Shown: positions 46,427 to 58,249, counted from the first letter of the stretch. The stretch: DNA of 64,000 nt from Linanthus parryae (GCA_023055425.1 JALGPY010000003.1:66448991-66512990); one strand, 5' to 3'. Made by a program: numbers and translations. Notes: generated by a model not told the origin, from the sequence alone.

Positions 46427-46766
46427 TTGGGTGCTCCTCCTTGCTGCCTAATTTTTCGAGTTCCTATTAGAATAGCGCAGTTAGATTAGTTCACTCAAGG
46501 TAAGGCTAATGGTAACACGTATCTAAGAATGATAAATTAGGGGTTACAATCTCTATGCTCTGTTCCCTGATGTGTTTCCAACTAGGTCGATGGTCAAACA
46601 TTCGTAGTCAAAAGTCTCAGTGGCATGGAATAAGGAGACAAGTTTGTGACGTACTCTTCTTAGTTTGAGTGTAGGGTTCCCCTAACAATTCTTCTTATTG
46701 CCTATATTAGACTTTCTCCTCAGATAGAACGTACCACACCCCTCATTGAAATCATTTTCTAAGTTT

Positions 46767-47306
46767 CTATAGTCCTTTAGGCATCGCCATGTCTGAGTCT
46801 CCCACAAGGGCTCCTCCTTCGCCGTCCTCGTGGTCCTTGGCTCTTTCGAATCCCTCGGTGTCTATACCCGAGCCTGAGCTGGTGTGCGTTATTTCAGAGT
46901 CAGAGGCTATTCTTAGAATTTCTTCTTTCCATAGAGATTCGACAGGTCCCCAACCTTGGCTATGCATTATCCCAATGCCATTGCCAAATCCACCTTCGGT
47001 GCTGAGGTCATCCTCAATTTCCATCCCGACCAGTGGGTCGGCCACGTTTAGCTGCTCGTGCATGCTCGGTCATGATCTCAGAAGTGGTTCACGTTCTCCT
47101 AGGTCAATTGGGACGGCTGCTAGCATGAAGTACTTAATGACCTTCGGGTTCATAAATCTGATCTCGGTGTAGCCTCCATGCATGTCCACCCAATCGGAAC
47201 ATCGCTCAATCATACGCTCGAGGTAGTCGGTAAAATTCTCCCCATCACCTAAGGTGGTGTTGGCCGGGTGGTCACTGTCTAGCTCGCGACTCTTCCAGAT
47301 TTCCAT
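46767..47306 (-). pseudogene. Unidentified leader ORF upstream of Gag
   Basis: Reading from MEIWKSRELDSDHPANTTLG to a stop at 46767 gives about 179 codons in one frame with a single TGA (about 47070). Segments include YLERMIERCSDWVDMHGGY and FMNPKVIKYFMLAAVPIDLG; the C-terminal part is acidic and Gly/Ser-rich. No family recognised. It lies between PBS and Gag. The opposite strand is also open here (46789-47172), so chance cannot be excluded. The rest of the leader (46427-46766 and 47307-47523) shows no gene. Confidence 0.45.
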
Positions 47307-47523
47307 CTAGAAAGGAATTACACGTTTAGTGTCTTGTTCTACCACGTAATTAGAGCATGCTTCTCACATTATCGTCGGTACCCTTTTTCACCGTCCTCAT
47401 TCCTTAAGTTCATGTTTTATCTTTCCCTAACCCATTTTTTTTGAAAATAAATCTTGTGTTTTAGTTTTTTCGGAAATCGATTTCAACTTTAATTAGGGTG
47501 TATTAAAGTTTGAATCCAAATAT

Positions 47524-47535
47524 GCTCTGATACCA
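47524..47535 (-). other. Primer-binding site, initiator tRNA-Met type
   Basis: Minus strand TGGTATCAGAGC, two bases from the 5' LTR; the standard plant site. Confidence 0.92.
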
Positions 47536-47537
47536 AC

Positions 47538-50034
47538 TGTAACACCCCCAAATTTTCATTACTGAAGTCTAGGCGTGCCCTTCTCACGGAGAGTTACCCA
47601 CCATGATAGGGAAAATGATTTTTGCTTCGGATTCAGAAAAACATAATTTAATACCTAAAAGCGTTCACAACCTTGTTCAGAGTTATTACAAACCATTATC
47701 TTACAACAACGGAAATAGTGTAATTACTACTTTATTTAGGCTAGATGATACTTGCACTAGTACTCGACGTTCCCATCCCCGGCGTAGCCTCTCCTGTGGT
47801 GGTTTTACAAAACAAGGACACCACAGTTGAAAAGTCAGTGAAAACTGAGTGAGAACGTATCACAACGCGTAAACAAGAATAAGGCACGACAAGTTATTCC
47901 AATTTCATTTATTCTGAAAAGAAATTTAATTATTTAATCGGAATGATCCATAACCAATATTTTATCCAGTGTGGACGACGAAGTATTTCGCTTTTCCGAA
48001 CCGATTCCACCTCGGCAACTAGACTTTAAGTGTCGACATACCCTACGAGGGAAGCTTTTGTCCCAAGAGAGTAGTACTAGAGCCTTACCTTGTGCTAATG
48101 TGCCCCAGGGGTACTCATAGAGTCACCTTCGACTCATGTCCGAAGCTATGCTTGGTCTACCATATTAAATCTCAAGCTTTGATTGGTCAACCATGTAAAG
48201 TTCTCGAAATATTTAATTTTAACATGTAAAAGAATGGAGATCAATTGACGAAATGAAATTTTTAGTAAACACAAGTATTAAGTAAACATGATTTTAAATT
48301 TTTAATATCCAAGTCAAAGCAGGTAGAGACATTATAATTAAACACGCGTTTTGAGAGTCAGGGTTGAGCCTACAAACTCACCTACACGTCTGATTGTGGT
48401 TCAAATGTACTAGACGTAGCCTTCGTCGGTAAACTCGGTGTCTACAAATAAGTTTAAACTCTAACTAACACTTAATAGTTTAATATGCAAGTGTCTAATA
48501 TAATAAGTATGATATGCGTGTTGATCCTAGTTAATTATCCGGCGGTGATTAGTTACGTGACCTACTTAAGTCTTAACGGTGTTCTTCTAATTAAAATCTT
48601 AGGACATTTTTATTGGTCCAAATTAGTTAATATTTATTTATTTATTTAATTAATTACTAAACTACATGTCCCAATCGTAGTTTAATAACTCTAATTATTT
48701 ATATGCTAACCACTAGTCCTAATTAATTAACATTAGTTTACTAATCAAGTACTAAAATAAAACAAGGGTAGTCATTTGTATTTATAGTAAAATACGGGTA
48801 GGGTAGGAATAGCACATTTACCCTTAAAGTAATCCAATTCTCAAAAATAAGTCGTTGCTAGTTTCTTAAAAGACACTTTCACCCCATTACAATACATTAT
48901 TTTTTTAACTTTTCCGATTTCACCGAAAATAGCGTGGGTGGATGCCGGGACACTAATTATCATTTTTATGTAAAAATATATGGACCGTAGTTTCAAACAC
49001 TGCTCTTTTTAGAACCTTTAATTCCTAAAAAATTTACTGAAAGTAATTGTAAAAGACAACTAATACCGCAAAACATGAAATAATTAGCTATGACTATTTC
49101 TAACGTTCCGTTTTAGACCAAATTAACATGGATGACTCTAGAGCCATGTGTGAGCAAGAATATGCAAGAATATGTTGAATGCGAAGTAAGGTAAGGAAGT
49201 CATACCGATTTTTCGCAAAAGTAGGCAATGAAATGGAATGAGCTTTTGGGACCTTTTGAATCGTTGCGGATAGTTGTAAATGAGTCTTTGGAGTTTCACA
49301 GAGTGATTGGTAGTAGCCGTGACTCAAACGGTGGTCGTTGGTGGTATTGGTGAAAGGGGCCGTTACGTGAAGCTCTCGGGAAGTTAACAAACTTGGTGGC
49401 TATGGTGTTTTCTTGGCGAGGTGAATGAGTTGTGTTGGTGGAGGTGGTGTTGGTGTTGGAGATGGAAGAGTTGGTGTTGGCAGTTAGGATGATGGTGGCG
49501 GTGGATATGGAGTGTGAAGTTGCCGTGGAGAAGTCATGGAGTTTGTATGGATATTTATAGGTAGAAAAAAATGAAGAAAAGAATAGTAATGGTAGGTGAA
49601 TAATTGTAGGAAGGTGAACGAATAGAAAATAAGGGTAAAGATTTGTCAGAAGGTGAATGTGAATTGGTCTTCACCAGTACAAGATTCATTTTTCACGGAA
49701 TTCATTACCGTGCCTATTTTTCTTTATTGCAGTTTGAAACTTGTAGAAAAATCTTACCGACATGTTTTAAATAATCGGGTGTGATGATTGTACCGTAATT
49801 ATAGGCATAGAACGATAGAAGTCGCCATGTAAAATATGTGATACTATAATAGTGTACACATTATCAAATATTATTGTTTTAGACATATAGCACAATGTTA
49901 TTTTTATTAGAACTTAGCCACATAAAAATAGTACCACAAAAACTTAAAGGTCACGATGTCAGTTTACACTCTATATTACCATAAAACATTTATATTTATT
50001 CTTAAAATACGCAATTAAATTTCGGGTTGTTTCA
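47538..50034 (-). repeat. 5' LTR of the chromovirus
   Basis: 2497 bp. On the minus strand TGAAACAACCCG to GGGGGTGTTACA, followed by the PBS. Confidence 0.92.
49552..49559 (-). promoter_or_regulatory. TATA box of the chromovirus LTR promoter
   Basis: Minus strand TATAAATA, about 480 bp into the LTR; the partner LTR has it at 38943-38950 and the related LTR at 63789-63796. The conserved place supports a U3/R promoter. Confidence 0.6.
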
Positions 50035-50727
50035 CCAATCATTTGGACCCAGAGGTGAGCTCGGTTGAAGTTGTAAGTGCGGAGGGAGAAGTTTGGGGTC
50101 CGTGGGCGGAGGAAGAAAAGACTGCCTTGGATTTTTCACGTGTTGGAGAAGAACCATTTTGACACTCGAGTGACGGTGACCACACCTTCTTGGTTCCATT
50201 CTCTATTGATTTCATGTTGTACTTCCTCTTTTGTGAATTTTCGATAGTCCGAGAAGTAGACGATGAGGGATAAGTTCCAATTTTCTTGGTTGAGGTCTAT
50301 GTCCGCACGGGGGTCATGGTGATTTCTGGGCCCATAAGTGTGGCTGGAGAAGTGGGTTGGTATGGAGGTTGGTAGGTTTTTTGTTGCGCCGCAAACTCCA
50401 TTAATGATGCATCAAGACGAGATAACATTGCGGTGGTTGGTTATTGGGGGGATGATTTATGGTTGTGAGCAGGAGCTTGGTGAGTGAAGTAAAGGCTAAC
50501 AAGCTAAGGATTGAAAGGAGAAGAGCCAGAGGGGAGGAAAGGGTCAAGTAAAGGAAAAGAAAATATGTGATGGTTGATGGGATGTAAAGGTGGCTCCATC
50601 TCCATCTCATTTCATGGGGAGTGTTTTCCAGTTACCTGGTGGGTAAAGGGTTCGAGGATGGCAGAAGAGGAATTCTAGATAGAGAGAGGGGAAGCCAAAG
50701 GACTCAAATATAATACATTCTAGTAAC
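50035..50727 (-). pseudogene. LINE-ORF1-like tandem unit 5, N-terminal part
   Basis: Resumes after the gypsy duplication with CATTTGGACCCAGAGG. Minus strand carries the FNRAHLWVQMI segment, the LSLIVYFSDYRKFTKEEVQ-type segment and the leader-like part with RWRWSHLYIPS. Shortly after it the repeat phrase starts again. Confidence 0.75.
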
Positions 50728-50975
50728 AAGAAGACATAATTTTGGGACAAGGATGATGGAAAACATTTTGTAGCTTCTTTGAGATATGAAAGGCTACAAC
50801 TTTTCTACTTTTATTGTGGTATTCTAGGAGCATGCGTCCTTGGTTTGTGAAAAGAAAGTTGTCAATATTTCAAGGGGGAAATCCAAAGAGGATGCTTATG
50901 GAAGTTGGTTGAGAGTCAAAACACTTGATGAGCTTTAAGCACCCTCGACATCAATAAAATTTTCTTCTTCAGAAA
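50728..50975 (-). pseudogene. Start of a further LINE-ORF1-like unit, truncated
   Basis: Begins AAGAAGACATAATTTTGGG and matches the first 250 bp of the other units up to ATCAATAAAATT, then homology stops. Marks the right edge of the array. Confidence 0.75.
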
Positions 50976-51373
50976 GGATCAGTAAGAGCAAAGTTAGTGA
51001 GTCCAGTACAACACCGGAATCTCTGCCGCCTGCACAGCCTTATACGGTGGAGAAGTTGAAAGGTCTGTGAGAAGGTGAAGAGACGCAAGCATAGAAGATG
51101 AAAGAAAGCTCCAAGACAACAGATGCATTAATTATTGTTATCGGTAAGGAAATGAAAGATGAGATATCAAGAAAGGAGAAGGAGTTTGAACTGGAAGTGA
51201 AAAAGGCAGGAGATGCTTCTCAAAATTTGGGCTCTTCCTCTATGGGCTAGACTGGAAATTCTTCTTCCACAACCTCTGTTACGGAGGCCCAACTCTCCAT
51301 TGTAGTTCATACCCAAGCCCGAATTTTCAACAACCCACCTTTAAGACCTAACACAGATGACCTAAATCGTAAC
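50976..51373 (+). pseudogene. Unidentified decayed coding segment
   Basis: One plus frame reads for about 130 codons with three stops: RISKSKVSESSTTPESLPP, then MKDEISRKEKEFELEVKKAG, then TTSVTEAQLSIVVHTQARIF. The composition looks protein-coding (Ser/Glu/Lys-rich, helical middle), but I recognise no domain. It lies between the LINE array and the second SIRE-like LTR. Confidence 0.4.
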
Positions 51374-52606
51374 TGTAAGTTCAAATTGTTCCAAAGTATT
51401 GTAACAGAAGCATTGTTTCAAGGCCTTGAAACGACTTTCAAAGGTTTGAAATATATGCTGCAGTATATAGCATGAACTTACGGGGAGCTTTTCATTCTAA
51501 TTTGACTCCTTATCTCCTATGATTGATTATGTTTTATTTGATGATGAAAGACAAACAATTATAATACTCTAAAGTGCTGCTAATCTCTCTGTTTGACTTA
51601 GTTTGTGCAGGGTTATTTAGTTACCTATTTTGCAGGAACTATTTCTTAATTTGTGTGTTTGCAGGAAACGAAATAGAGTTGTCAAATTGATTTTTTGCTT
51701 GTGTAATCTTGCATGTACTTTCCTTATACTCTCAGATAGAAGATCAAGTCAGTATCCTTGAATATACTGAGCAAGTAGCCGTTAGGTAGAGCTATTAGAG
51801 AAGTTAAGATTTGCTGCTTGAGTTTAGGAAAATATGTTCCAGAAGATCCTACAAATCTTCAATTCAAACTAGCAACATAAGAGAGGGAATTGCTAAGAAA
51901 TTTCGAAGATAACAATTACAGAGACACTCAAAACACTCTCAAGGATTAACAAGCAACACAGAAGGTTATTCATTTCACTCAATCCACTCAACAGAAGATC
52001 CCAACATGCTCAACTGCTTCACTATTTCTCAGTGCTCTTCTTTCTGTACTTAATTTGCGTATCATTTTGATAGTACTTCTCATATCTTATTCTCGTGAGT
52101 TTTTAAAGCAAAAAATAGAGAATTCTTGTTGAATTAGTTAGCTAGAGTAGGTACTAGATAGGTTAGTGAGAGACACAAGCTATAACAGAGTAAAGGAAAT
52201 CTCAGTGCTTGAGATCTAGGGCTTATCTTTATTAATCAGAATTGAGTTGAAAATCCTACAAGGATTAAGTCCCTGAGGTAGAGAGGAAGGTCCAACTGGA
52301 CTGAAATCTATAAATCTTTGTGTCTCTAGCATTTCACTTACTGTTCCGTACTTATCTTATTTACTGCTCAAAACAGATTTTCAGTTCAAGGACTTGAAAC
52401 TTATTTCAAGGCCTTGAAAACTATCAGCAAACCTTCTACTCTCTGTTTTGACTCCAAGGACTTGAAAATTATTTCAAGGCCTTGAAATACTCTATTCTTT
52501 CTACAAATTTCTTCGAAAACACTCTTTTGGCAGAAGTTACCATACTCTATTTAACCCCCTTTCTAGAGTATTGATCATGTATTACTGCCTACATTACTGT
52601 CTTTCA
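51374..52606 (+). repeat. 5' LTR of the second SIRE-like element
   Basis: 1233 bp, TGTAAGTTC to CTTTCA. Diverged from the first element's LTR but with the same landmarks (GAGATCTAGGGCTTA; exact TCAAGGCCTTGA at 51418, 52406 and 52474). Confidence 0.88.
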
Positions 52607-52607
52607 A

Positions 52608-52620
52608 TTGGTATCAGAGC
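52608..52620 (+). other. Primer-binding site, initiator tRNA-Met type
   Basis: TTGGTATCAGAGC one base after the LTR. Confidence 0.9.
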
Positions 52621-52655
52621 TTGTATAACTACATAGATTTAACCCTCTTGTGATC

Positions 52656-53429
52656 ACGATTACTATAGGTGATGGTGGTTTCTCTTAGGGAAGAGCTGCT
52701 AACAGACCTCCCTTATTCTATAGTGACACTTTGTGCACTGGAAAGCCTTGATGAAAATGTTCATCATTGATCAAGATATAGAGTTGTGGACTATCATACA
52801 GAATGGTCCTCATACATTCTAAACAGAGAAAGATGGGATTAGAACTCACAAAACTGAGGATTCACTTTCTGCTTCGGAATTAGAACATTTTCTAAGAATT
52901 ACAGAGCTATGAATTTCTTATATTGTTCTTTGAGTGCAGATGAACTCAACATGATTTCAGGATGCAATATTGCTAAAGAAATGTAGGACAAACTGGTTGT
53001 GACCTTTGAAGGAACCAGCCAAGTCAAGCAGACAAAGATCAACATATTCCTTAGACATTATGAACTGTTTAAAATGAATGGAGATGAGTCCATAAAATAC
53101 ATGTTCAAGAGGTTTACAGACATTGTCAGCAATCTAGACTCCGTGAGAAAATCCTTACAAATGAGATGGAAGTATGAATGATCTTGAGAAGCCTTCCCAA
53201 AGCCAAATCGGAATCAAAGACTACTGCCAAAGATAAAGCTCGAGATCTATCATCTTTTTAACTTGATGACTTGCAAGGAAAGCTGCTTACAAATGAGATC
53301 TTCATGAATGAAGTTGATGGAGAACTGCCAGAAAGTGTCAAGAACTTAGCTCTCAAGGCTAAGGAGAGTGAACAATCTCACAACCTTTAAAATGAAGAAG
53401 ATGATGATGAAGATCTCTTTGCTCTCATT
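52656..53429 (+). pseudogene. Gag, N-terminal part, start codon lost
   Basis: Aligns with the Gag at 10938 codon by codon, but the ATG has become ACG (52656). It contains several stops and frameshifts. A 60-codon stretch at 52999-53181 is clear (TFEGTSQVKQTKINIFLRHY, then YMFKRFTDIVSNLDSV). It ends in DDDEDLFALI, where the copia LTR inserted. Confidence 0.85.
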
Positions 53430-54620
53430 TGTTGGAATAGATTCTCTAGAGGCAATCTTGTTTAGTATGAACATGATTTTTTGGCTAGAATAATCATTGT
53501 ATTATTTATGGAGATATTAAATATAATTAAGTCCTTAGATTGCAATGTGTTGTTTATCTTAAATATCTCTAGTCCAATATATTGATTAACATGACGATCA
53601 CCTATACACTAGTATGTGGGTAGATTGATATGGAGATATGAAGTCTAACACATGGGTATGCATTAGGGGTAATGTCATACTAGATTGACCCACAACGAGA
53701 AGGCTACATATAAGTTATATAAAGTCACAAGTTCTTCTCGTAGTGGAAATGGTATTGTGATCCCTAGACTTGAATTCACTAGATACTCTAGTTGTAAAAT
53801 ATCATGCTTTGATATTATCAAAAGTTGCGCCTTAATCGGAAACTATAAAGTTAGTTATCGGGAATGATAGGAAACAAGCTTAGAGATGGTAGTGATGTAG
53901 AGAGGATTTGTCCCTCCCACATTACGGGAGAAAATATCCGCGGCCACTCGAGGGGTAGTGCTTATAGAATGTCTGACCAGACTCAGATAAATCAATATAG
54001 GATATTGATGTTATCTTCATCGATAAGACTATTCCCAGGATCAAGAAACTATGGATTGGATATACGAGTGCGACTTGTATGTCTCGTGTCCAATCCGAAT
54101 ATAGAGACAAAGGGATAATGCAATACGGTAACATTGGTGACAAGTTTTATCGAATTAATGACTATTTCTATTAGTTGGGTTGCATAGATGTCTTGCTTGG
54201 GGCCACTCTATGTTAGTAAATGTTACTACCAACTAAGTAGAAACCTATGGGGTCACACTCCCTATGGATTTAACCGGACTTGAGAATTAATTAATATGAT
54301 TAATTAAATATAAGGATCAATACGCAACCACATGCATACTTAATAGGACTAATTTTCAAGGTGGACTAATCCATGTAAGGACATGATTAGTACAAGGGCT
54401 AATATGTAGTTAACAAGGAGTTGTTAGACTATATAAAGAGACTCCTAGCTTATTTTCTCCATGAGTGTCATAATTGTTATCACACAAGAGAGAGAGAACA
54501 AAGGAAGGAGATAAAAACAAGGGAGGCCGAACCGCCCCCCCCCCCCCCCCCCCCCCCCCGTCTGCCCCTCTCGTCGTCGGCCACCAAGAGGTGTGGCCTC
54601 TTGGTCTCGTTTTTGCGTGA
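53430..54620 (+). mobile_element. Copia LTR fragment of the 5704-7101 family
   Basis: Starts TGTTGGAATAGATTC and follows the LTR at 7101-5704 in the opposite orientation to about 54530. The last 300 bp of that LTR, including its end, cannot be aligned; a C25 tract stands at the point where similarity fades. No target duplication found. The right boundary is approximate: Gag reading (RNKECGMDKQKSSSS) resumes at about 54625. Confidence 0.75.
54535..54559. repeat. C25 mononucleotide tract
   Basis: Twenty-five C in a row, in a GC-rich patch of the LTR fragment. Long frames across it on either strand are composition artefacts. Confidence 0.85.
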
Positions 54621-55136
54621 TCTTCTTTAGAAACAAAGAGTGCGGCATGGATAAACAAAAATCCTCCAGTAGCAGAGACTACAATGGTAAATCTCCCTCT
54701 CATGGTAATAAGCCTACATGAATGAGTTGCTTTGAGTTTGGTGATGCAGGAAATTTGATTAGAGACTGTCCACACAAGAAAAGCAAACACTTTCAGAAGA
54801 AAGACCATGACAGAAGAAAGAATGTTATGATAGCTTCTTGGAGTGATTCTGAAACTTGTAGTGAATCTTAGGAAGAACAAGCTAACCTCTTCCTTATGGA
54901 AAAACATGATGAATGTTCTGAAAAGAAGATCGAGGTAATGGTAAACTGTTTAATTTCAAAAACAACTGATGTCCTCTCTGAATATCTTAGAACAACGCTT
55001 TTAAAAGAAGAGGACTATCTGAAAGAAATCAGGACATTGAAAGAAAAGGTTCATGAGTAAGCATAAGAGAATTTACATCTTTTTTGTCAAAATAAGAATC
55101 TTGAAATTTCTCAGAAGAAACCAGACAGAGATTTCA
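54621..55136 (+). pseudogene. Gag, middle part with first zinc knuckle
   Basis: Reads NKECGMDKQKSSSSRDYNG, then HGNKPT, a stop, MSCFEFGDAGNLIRDCPHKK. The knuckle should be CxxCGxxGHxxxxC; here the second Cys is Phe and the His is Asn. Then a charged helical part (HDRRKNVMIASWSDSET). Interrupted at 55137 by the mini LTR element. Confidence 0.8.
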
Positions 55137-56293
55137 TGTAATACCACGTGTTGGATAATATAAAAAAAAAATTATTACTAAGTTGTTATGAACTTTTTCT
55201 TTTACCAATTTTTTAATTACAATTTGTGACTTGATATATTGTGGAAGCATGCTATTACGCAAGTTGAGAGGTCTTCCTTGCATGTTGGATTTTCTACTTG
55301 TTATTCATATAATATTTTAATATTTCTTTTTGAGCTTACTACATGATGATCATATTTGCGATAGATTTGTGGATACTAATAGTTATCCAAATTTTTGGCA
55401 GAGCTGACTAGTGCAACTAGCCCCTTAGTCACTTGGTTAGTTTTATAGTTAGTCACTTGTTAGTTTCTTTAGCCTCTTACGTGTCTTGTGGAGAAGTGGG
55501 ATGATCATGTTAGCAAGTGGGTTCCTTTTTGAAAATTAATCATAACATCCTTGTTAATTGAAAAACTTTCCCTTTATATTTACCATGGAACTTTCACTCT
55601 TGGAAACCTACAGCTTTCTCAAATATAGTTCGAAGAAAAAAAAATAAGTTTCCAGCAGAATGGGTTTTTGGGTTCAATTGGTTTAAAGTTTGGCGGATGA
55701 GTTCTGAATAGTAGCTTGGACTTCCAAACTCAGGTAAGGGAAATCTAATCTCTAAGTTTCTTGCAGTTACGGTGTATTTCTGTATAAACTGCTGGTGTGA
55801 TTTACATATTTTTAGCTAATTGATAATTGTTTGGGTGACTGATAAATCACGTTGTTTATGTATTTGGTGCTGCATGATGATGTGTAATAACCAACTGCTG
55901 TGTTAAATCGACTTTAGATTTCTACGCCAGTGTTTAGGCGGTACCTATTGGGTTGTTTGGCTCACCTCTCAGTTTTACAGGTTGAGCAGGATTGTACCAG
56001 ATTGCAATGTTGATTGCTAAAAAGTGGATTATTTAGCAAAAATAGTCATTTTTAGTTGTTTGAACGATTTGCTGTAAATTACTATTTTTACCAGATATTT
56101 ATAAAAATGTCATTTTGGTGGATTCAGTCACGTACCAGCTTTTCATAAATACGATTAAAATTTTTGTCTAGTGGACTATGTGTCCTCATGGTTGAGGTTT
56201 GAACGTCTAAAAGTGTCAGACGGGTTCACAGTAAACCATAAATTTTACCGTAAGTCGATATTTTTTTATTTAAAGTGTGACTAAGTCGTCACA
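55137..56293 (+). repeat. 5' LTR of the mini element
   Basis: Matches 56568-57719 over its whole length. Confidence 0.88.
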
Positions 56294-56295
56294 AC

Positions 56296-56308
56296 TGGTA
56301 TCAGTGCC
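56296..56308 (+). other. Primer-binding site of the mini element
   Basis: TGGTATCAGTGCC, two bases after the LTR; differs from the initiator tRNA-Met consensus by A to T at one position. The rest of the 274-bp internal region has no gene. Confidence 0.8.
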
Positions 56309-56567
56309 TTACACGACCGGAAGTACGTAGTGTATCTGGGACTGGGTGGGTGCTTTGGCGGGTGTATGTGACGGGTGTCGTACAAGAGGTAGGCACTTGT
56401 GAGTCACCACACTTGTGAGCCACCACACTGTCGAACTAGGGGTACACAATCAAGTACTGTTTGGTTGGCGGAGGTGATGAGTTGTCGTGGTACGTGACAC
56501 TTTTAAGTTGAAAAGCCAATTTAAGTCAAATTTCGGGACGGACAAATTTTTTGTTAGTTTGGTAGAT

Positions 56568-57719
56568 TGTAATACCCCGTGTTCGATAATATATAAAAAA
56601 AGTGTTTACTAAGTTGTTATGAACTTTTTATTTTACCAGTTATTTAATGACAAATTGTGACTTGATATATTGTCGAAGCATGCTATTACGCAAGTTGAGA
56701 GGTCTCCCTTGCATGTTGGATTTTCTACTTGTTATTTACATAATATTTTAATATTTCTTTTTGAGCTTACTACATTATGATCATATTTGTGATAGATTTG
56801 TGGATACTAATAGTTTTCCAATTTTTGACAGAGCTGACTTATGCAACTAGCCCCTTAGTCGCTTGGTTAGTTTCATTGTTAGTCACTTTTTAGTTTCTTT
56901 AACCTCTTACGTGTCTTGTGGAGAAGTGGGATGATCATGTGAGCAAGTGAGTTCCTTTTTGAAAATTAATCACAACATCCTTGTTAATTGAAAAACTTCA
57001 CATTTATATTTACCATGAAACTTTCACTGGTAGAAACCTACAACTTTCTCAAATATAGTTCGAAAGAAAAACATAAGTTTCCAGCATAATGGGTTTTTGG
57101 GTTCAAATTGGTGTAATGTTTGGCGGATGAGTTCTGAATAGTCGCTTGGACTTCCAAAATCAGGTAGGGGAAATCTAATCTCCAAGTTTTCTGCAATTAC
57201 GGTGTATTTCGGTATAAACTGCTGGTGTGGTTTACAACTTTTTAGCTATTGATAATTGTTTGGGTAATTGATAAATCACATTGTTTATGTATTTGGTGCC
57301 GCATGATGATATGTACTAACTGGCTGTTGTGTTAAGTATATTTTAGATTTCTACGCCAGTGGTTAGGCGGTACCTACTGGGTTGTTTAGCTCACCTCTCT
57401 GTTTTACAGGTTGAGCAGGATTATACCAGATTTCAGTTTCGATTGCTAAAAAGTGGATTATTTGGAAAAAATATTCGTTTTTAGCCGTTTTAACGATTTG
57501 CTGTAAATTACTATATTTTCCAGATATTTATAAAAATGTCATTTTGGTGAATTCAGTCACGTACCAGCTTTTCAGTGAGATTAAAAATGTTGTCTGGTAG
57601 ACAGTGTGTCCTCATGGTTGAGGTTTGAATGTCTAAAAGTGTCAGACGGGTTGACAGTAAAACGTAAATTTTATCGTAAAATTACATTTTTATATTTAAA
57701 GTGTGACTGGGTCGTCACA
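56568..57719 (+). repeat. 3' LTR of the mini element
   Basis: Begins TGTAATACCCCGTGTTCG and ends GGGTCGTCACA. Confidence 0.88.
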
Positions 57720-58242
57720 TTGCAGAGCCTTGGAAACCAGTTTCAAAGCCTTGAAAACTCAAGTCAAGGAAATAGTCCTCTCTTTTGAGTGAAAGTATTG
57801 CTTCTCTAAGACATCAGTTTGATGAATTGAAGGAACAAATGACTACTCTAGCTGAGAAATTTCAAGAATATAAGAAAGTTATGACCAAACTTGCTATCTC
57901 AGAACACAATCTAAATCTGATTTTTGGAGGAAGCTTAAAGTTTGTTCACAAAACTGGTAATGGTTACATACAAATTTTCCCAGAAAAAACAACACCAGAT
58001 TTGTGAAGGCTGGTAGCAGAACTTCTCCTAAGTGCCATTACTGCAACAAAATTGATCATGTCAAGATGACTTGTCCCTTTAGAAGAAGAGACCCTCACAT
58101 AATGAGGAACACTTTCCCATTTCAACTCAAGGGACAAGTTAGACAGATTTGGGTTCCTAAAGAGGTTAGATCACCTAACATGGTTGACCATGTGTATGAA
58201 TCTAAATTCCACATTTGGTCTAACAGTTGGGTAAAGCAGTGA
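57720..58242 (+). pseudogene. Gag C-terminal part: coiled coil and second zinc knuckle
   Basis: Begins with a TCAAAGCCTTGA-containing linker, then SESIASLRHQFDELKEQMTT, a heptad-like coiled coil. At 58030-58075 the knuckle CHYCNKIDHVKMTC has intact C-x2-C-x4-H-x4-C spacing, followed by a basic FRRRDP stretch and QIWVPKE. A stop and a short overlap at 58003 split the frame. Confidence 0.8.
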
Positions 58243-58249
58243 ATGGTGT

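Larger units (their letters stand above)
36927..50034 (-). mobile_element. Ty3/gypsy chromovirus (Tekay/Del-like), complete in outline, coding-dead
   Basis: 13.1 kb between the perfect duplication CCAAT (36922-36926 and 50035-50039). LTRs are 2497 bp each. Minus strand order: LTR, PBS, leader ORF, Gag, protease, reverse transcriptase, RNase H, integrase, chromodomain, polypurine tract, LTR. A chromodomain-like C-terminus and long LTRs point to Tekay/Del chromoviruses. From 45542 to about 42260 pol is one frame broken only by stop codons. A solo LTR (39700-41930) cuts the chromodomain. The LTRs differ at roughly 5% of sites by eye, so this is older than the element at 23083. Confidence 0.92.
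55137..57719 (+). mobile_element. Mini LTR retrotransposon with a 274-bp internal region (TRIM-like)
   Basis: Two LTRs (55137-56293, 1157 bp; 56568-57719, 1152 bp) begin TGTAATACC and end GTCGTCACA. Only 274 bp lie between them, starting with a PBS. Flanks TTTCA (55132-55136) and TTGCA (57720-57724) are a target duplication with one mismatch. No coding capacity. The LTRs differ at several percent of sites. LTRs this long are unusual for TRIMs, so a large internal deletion of a gypsy element is also possible. Confidence 0.87.

Noticed and set aside
46789..47172. 127-codon plus frame in the chromovirus leader
   Set aside because: Opposite strand of the leader ORF; Ser/Pro bias follows from base composition.
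54410..54907. 165-codon minus frame with a Gly run
   Set aside because: It reads through the C25 tract and across the LTR-Gag junction, so it is an artefact.
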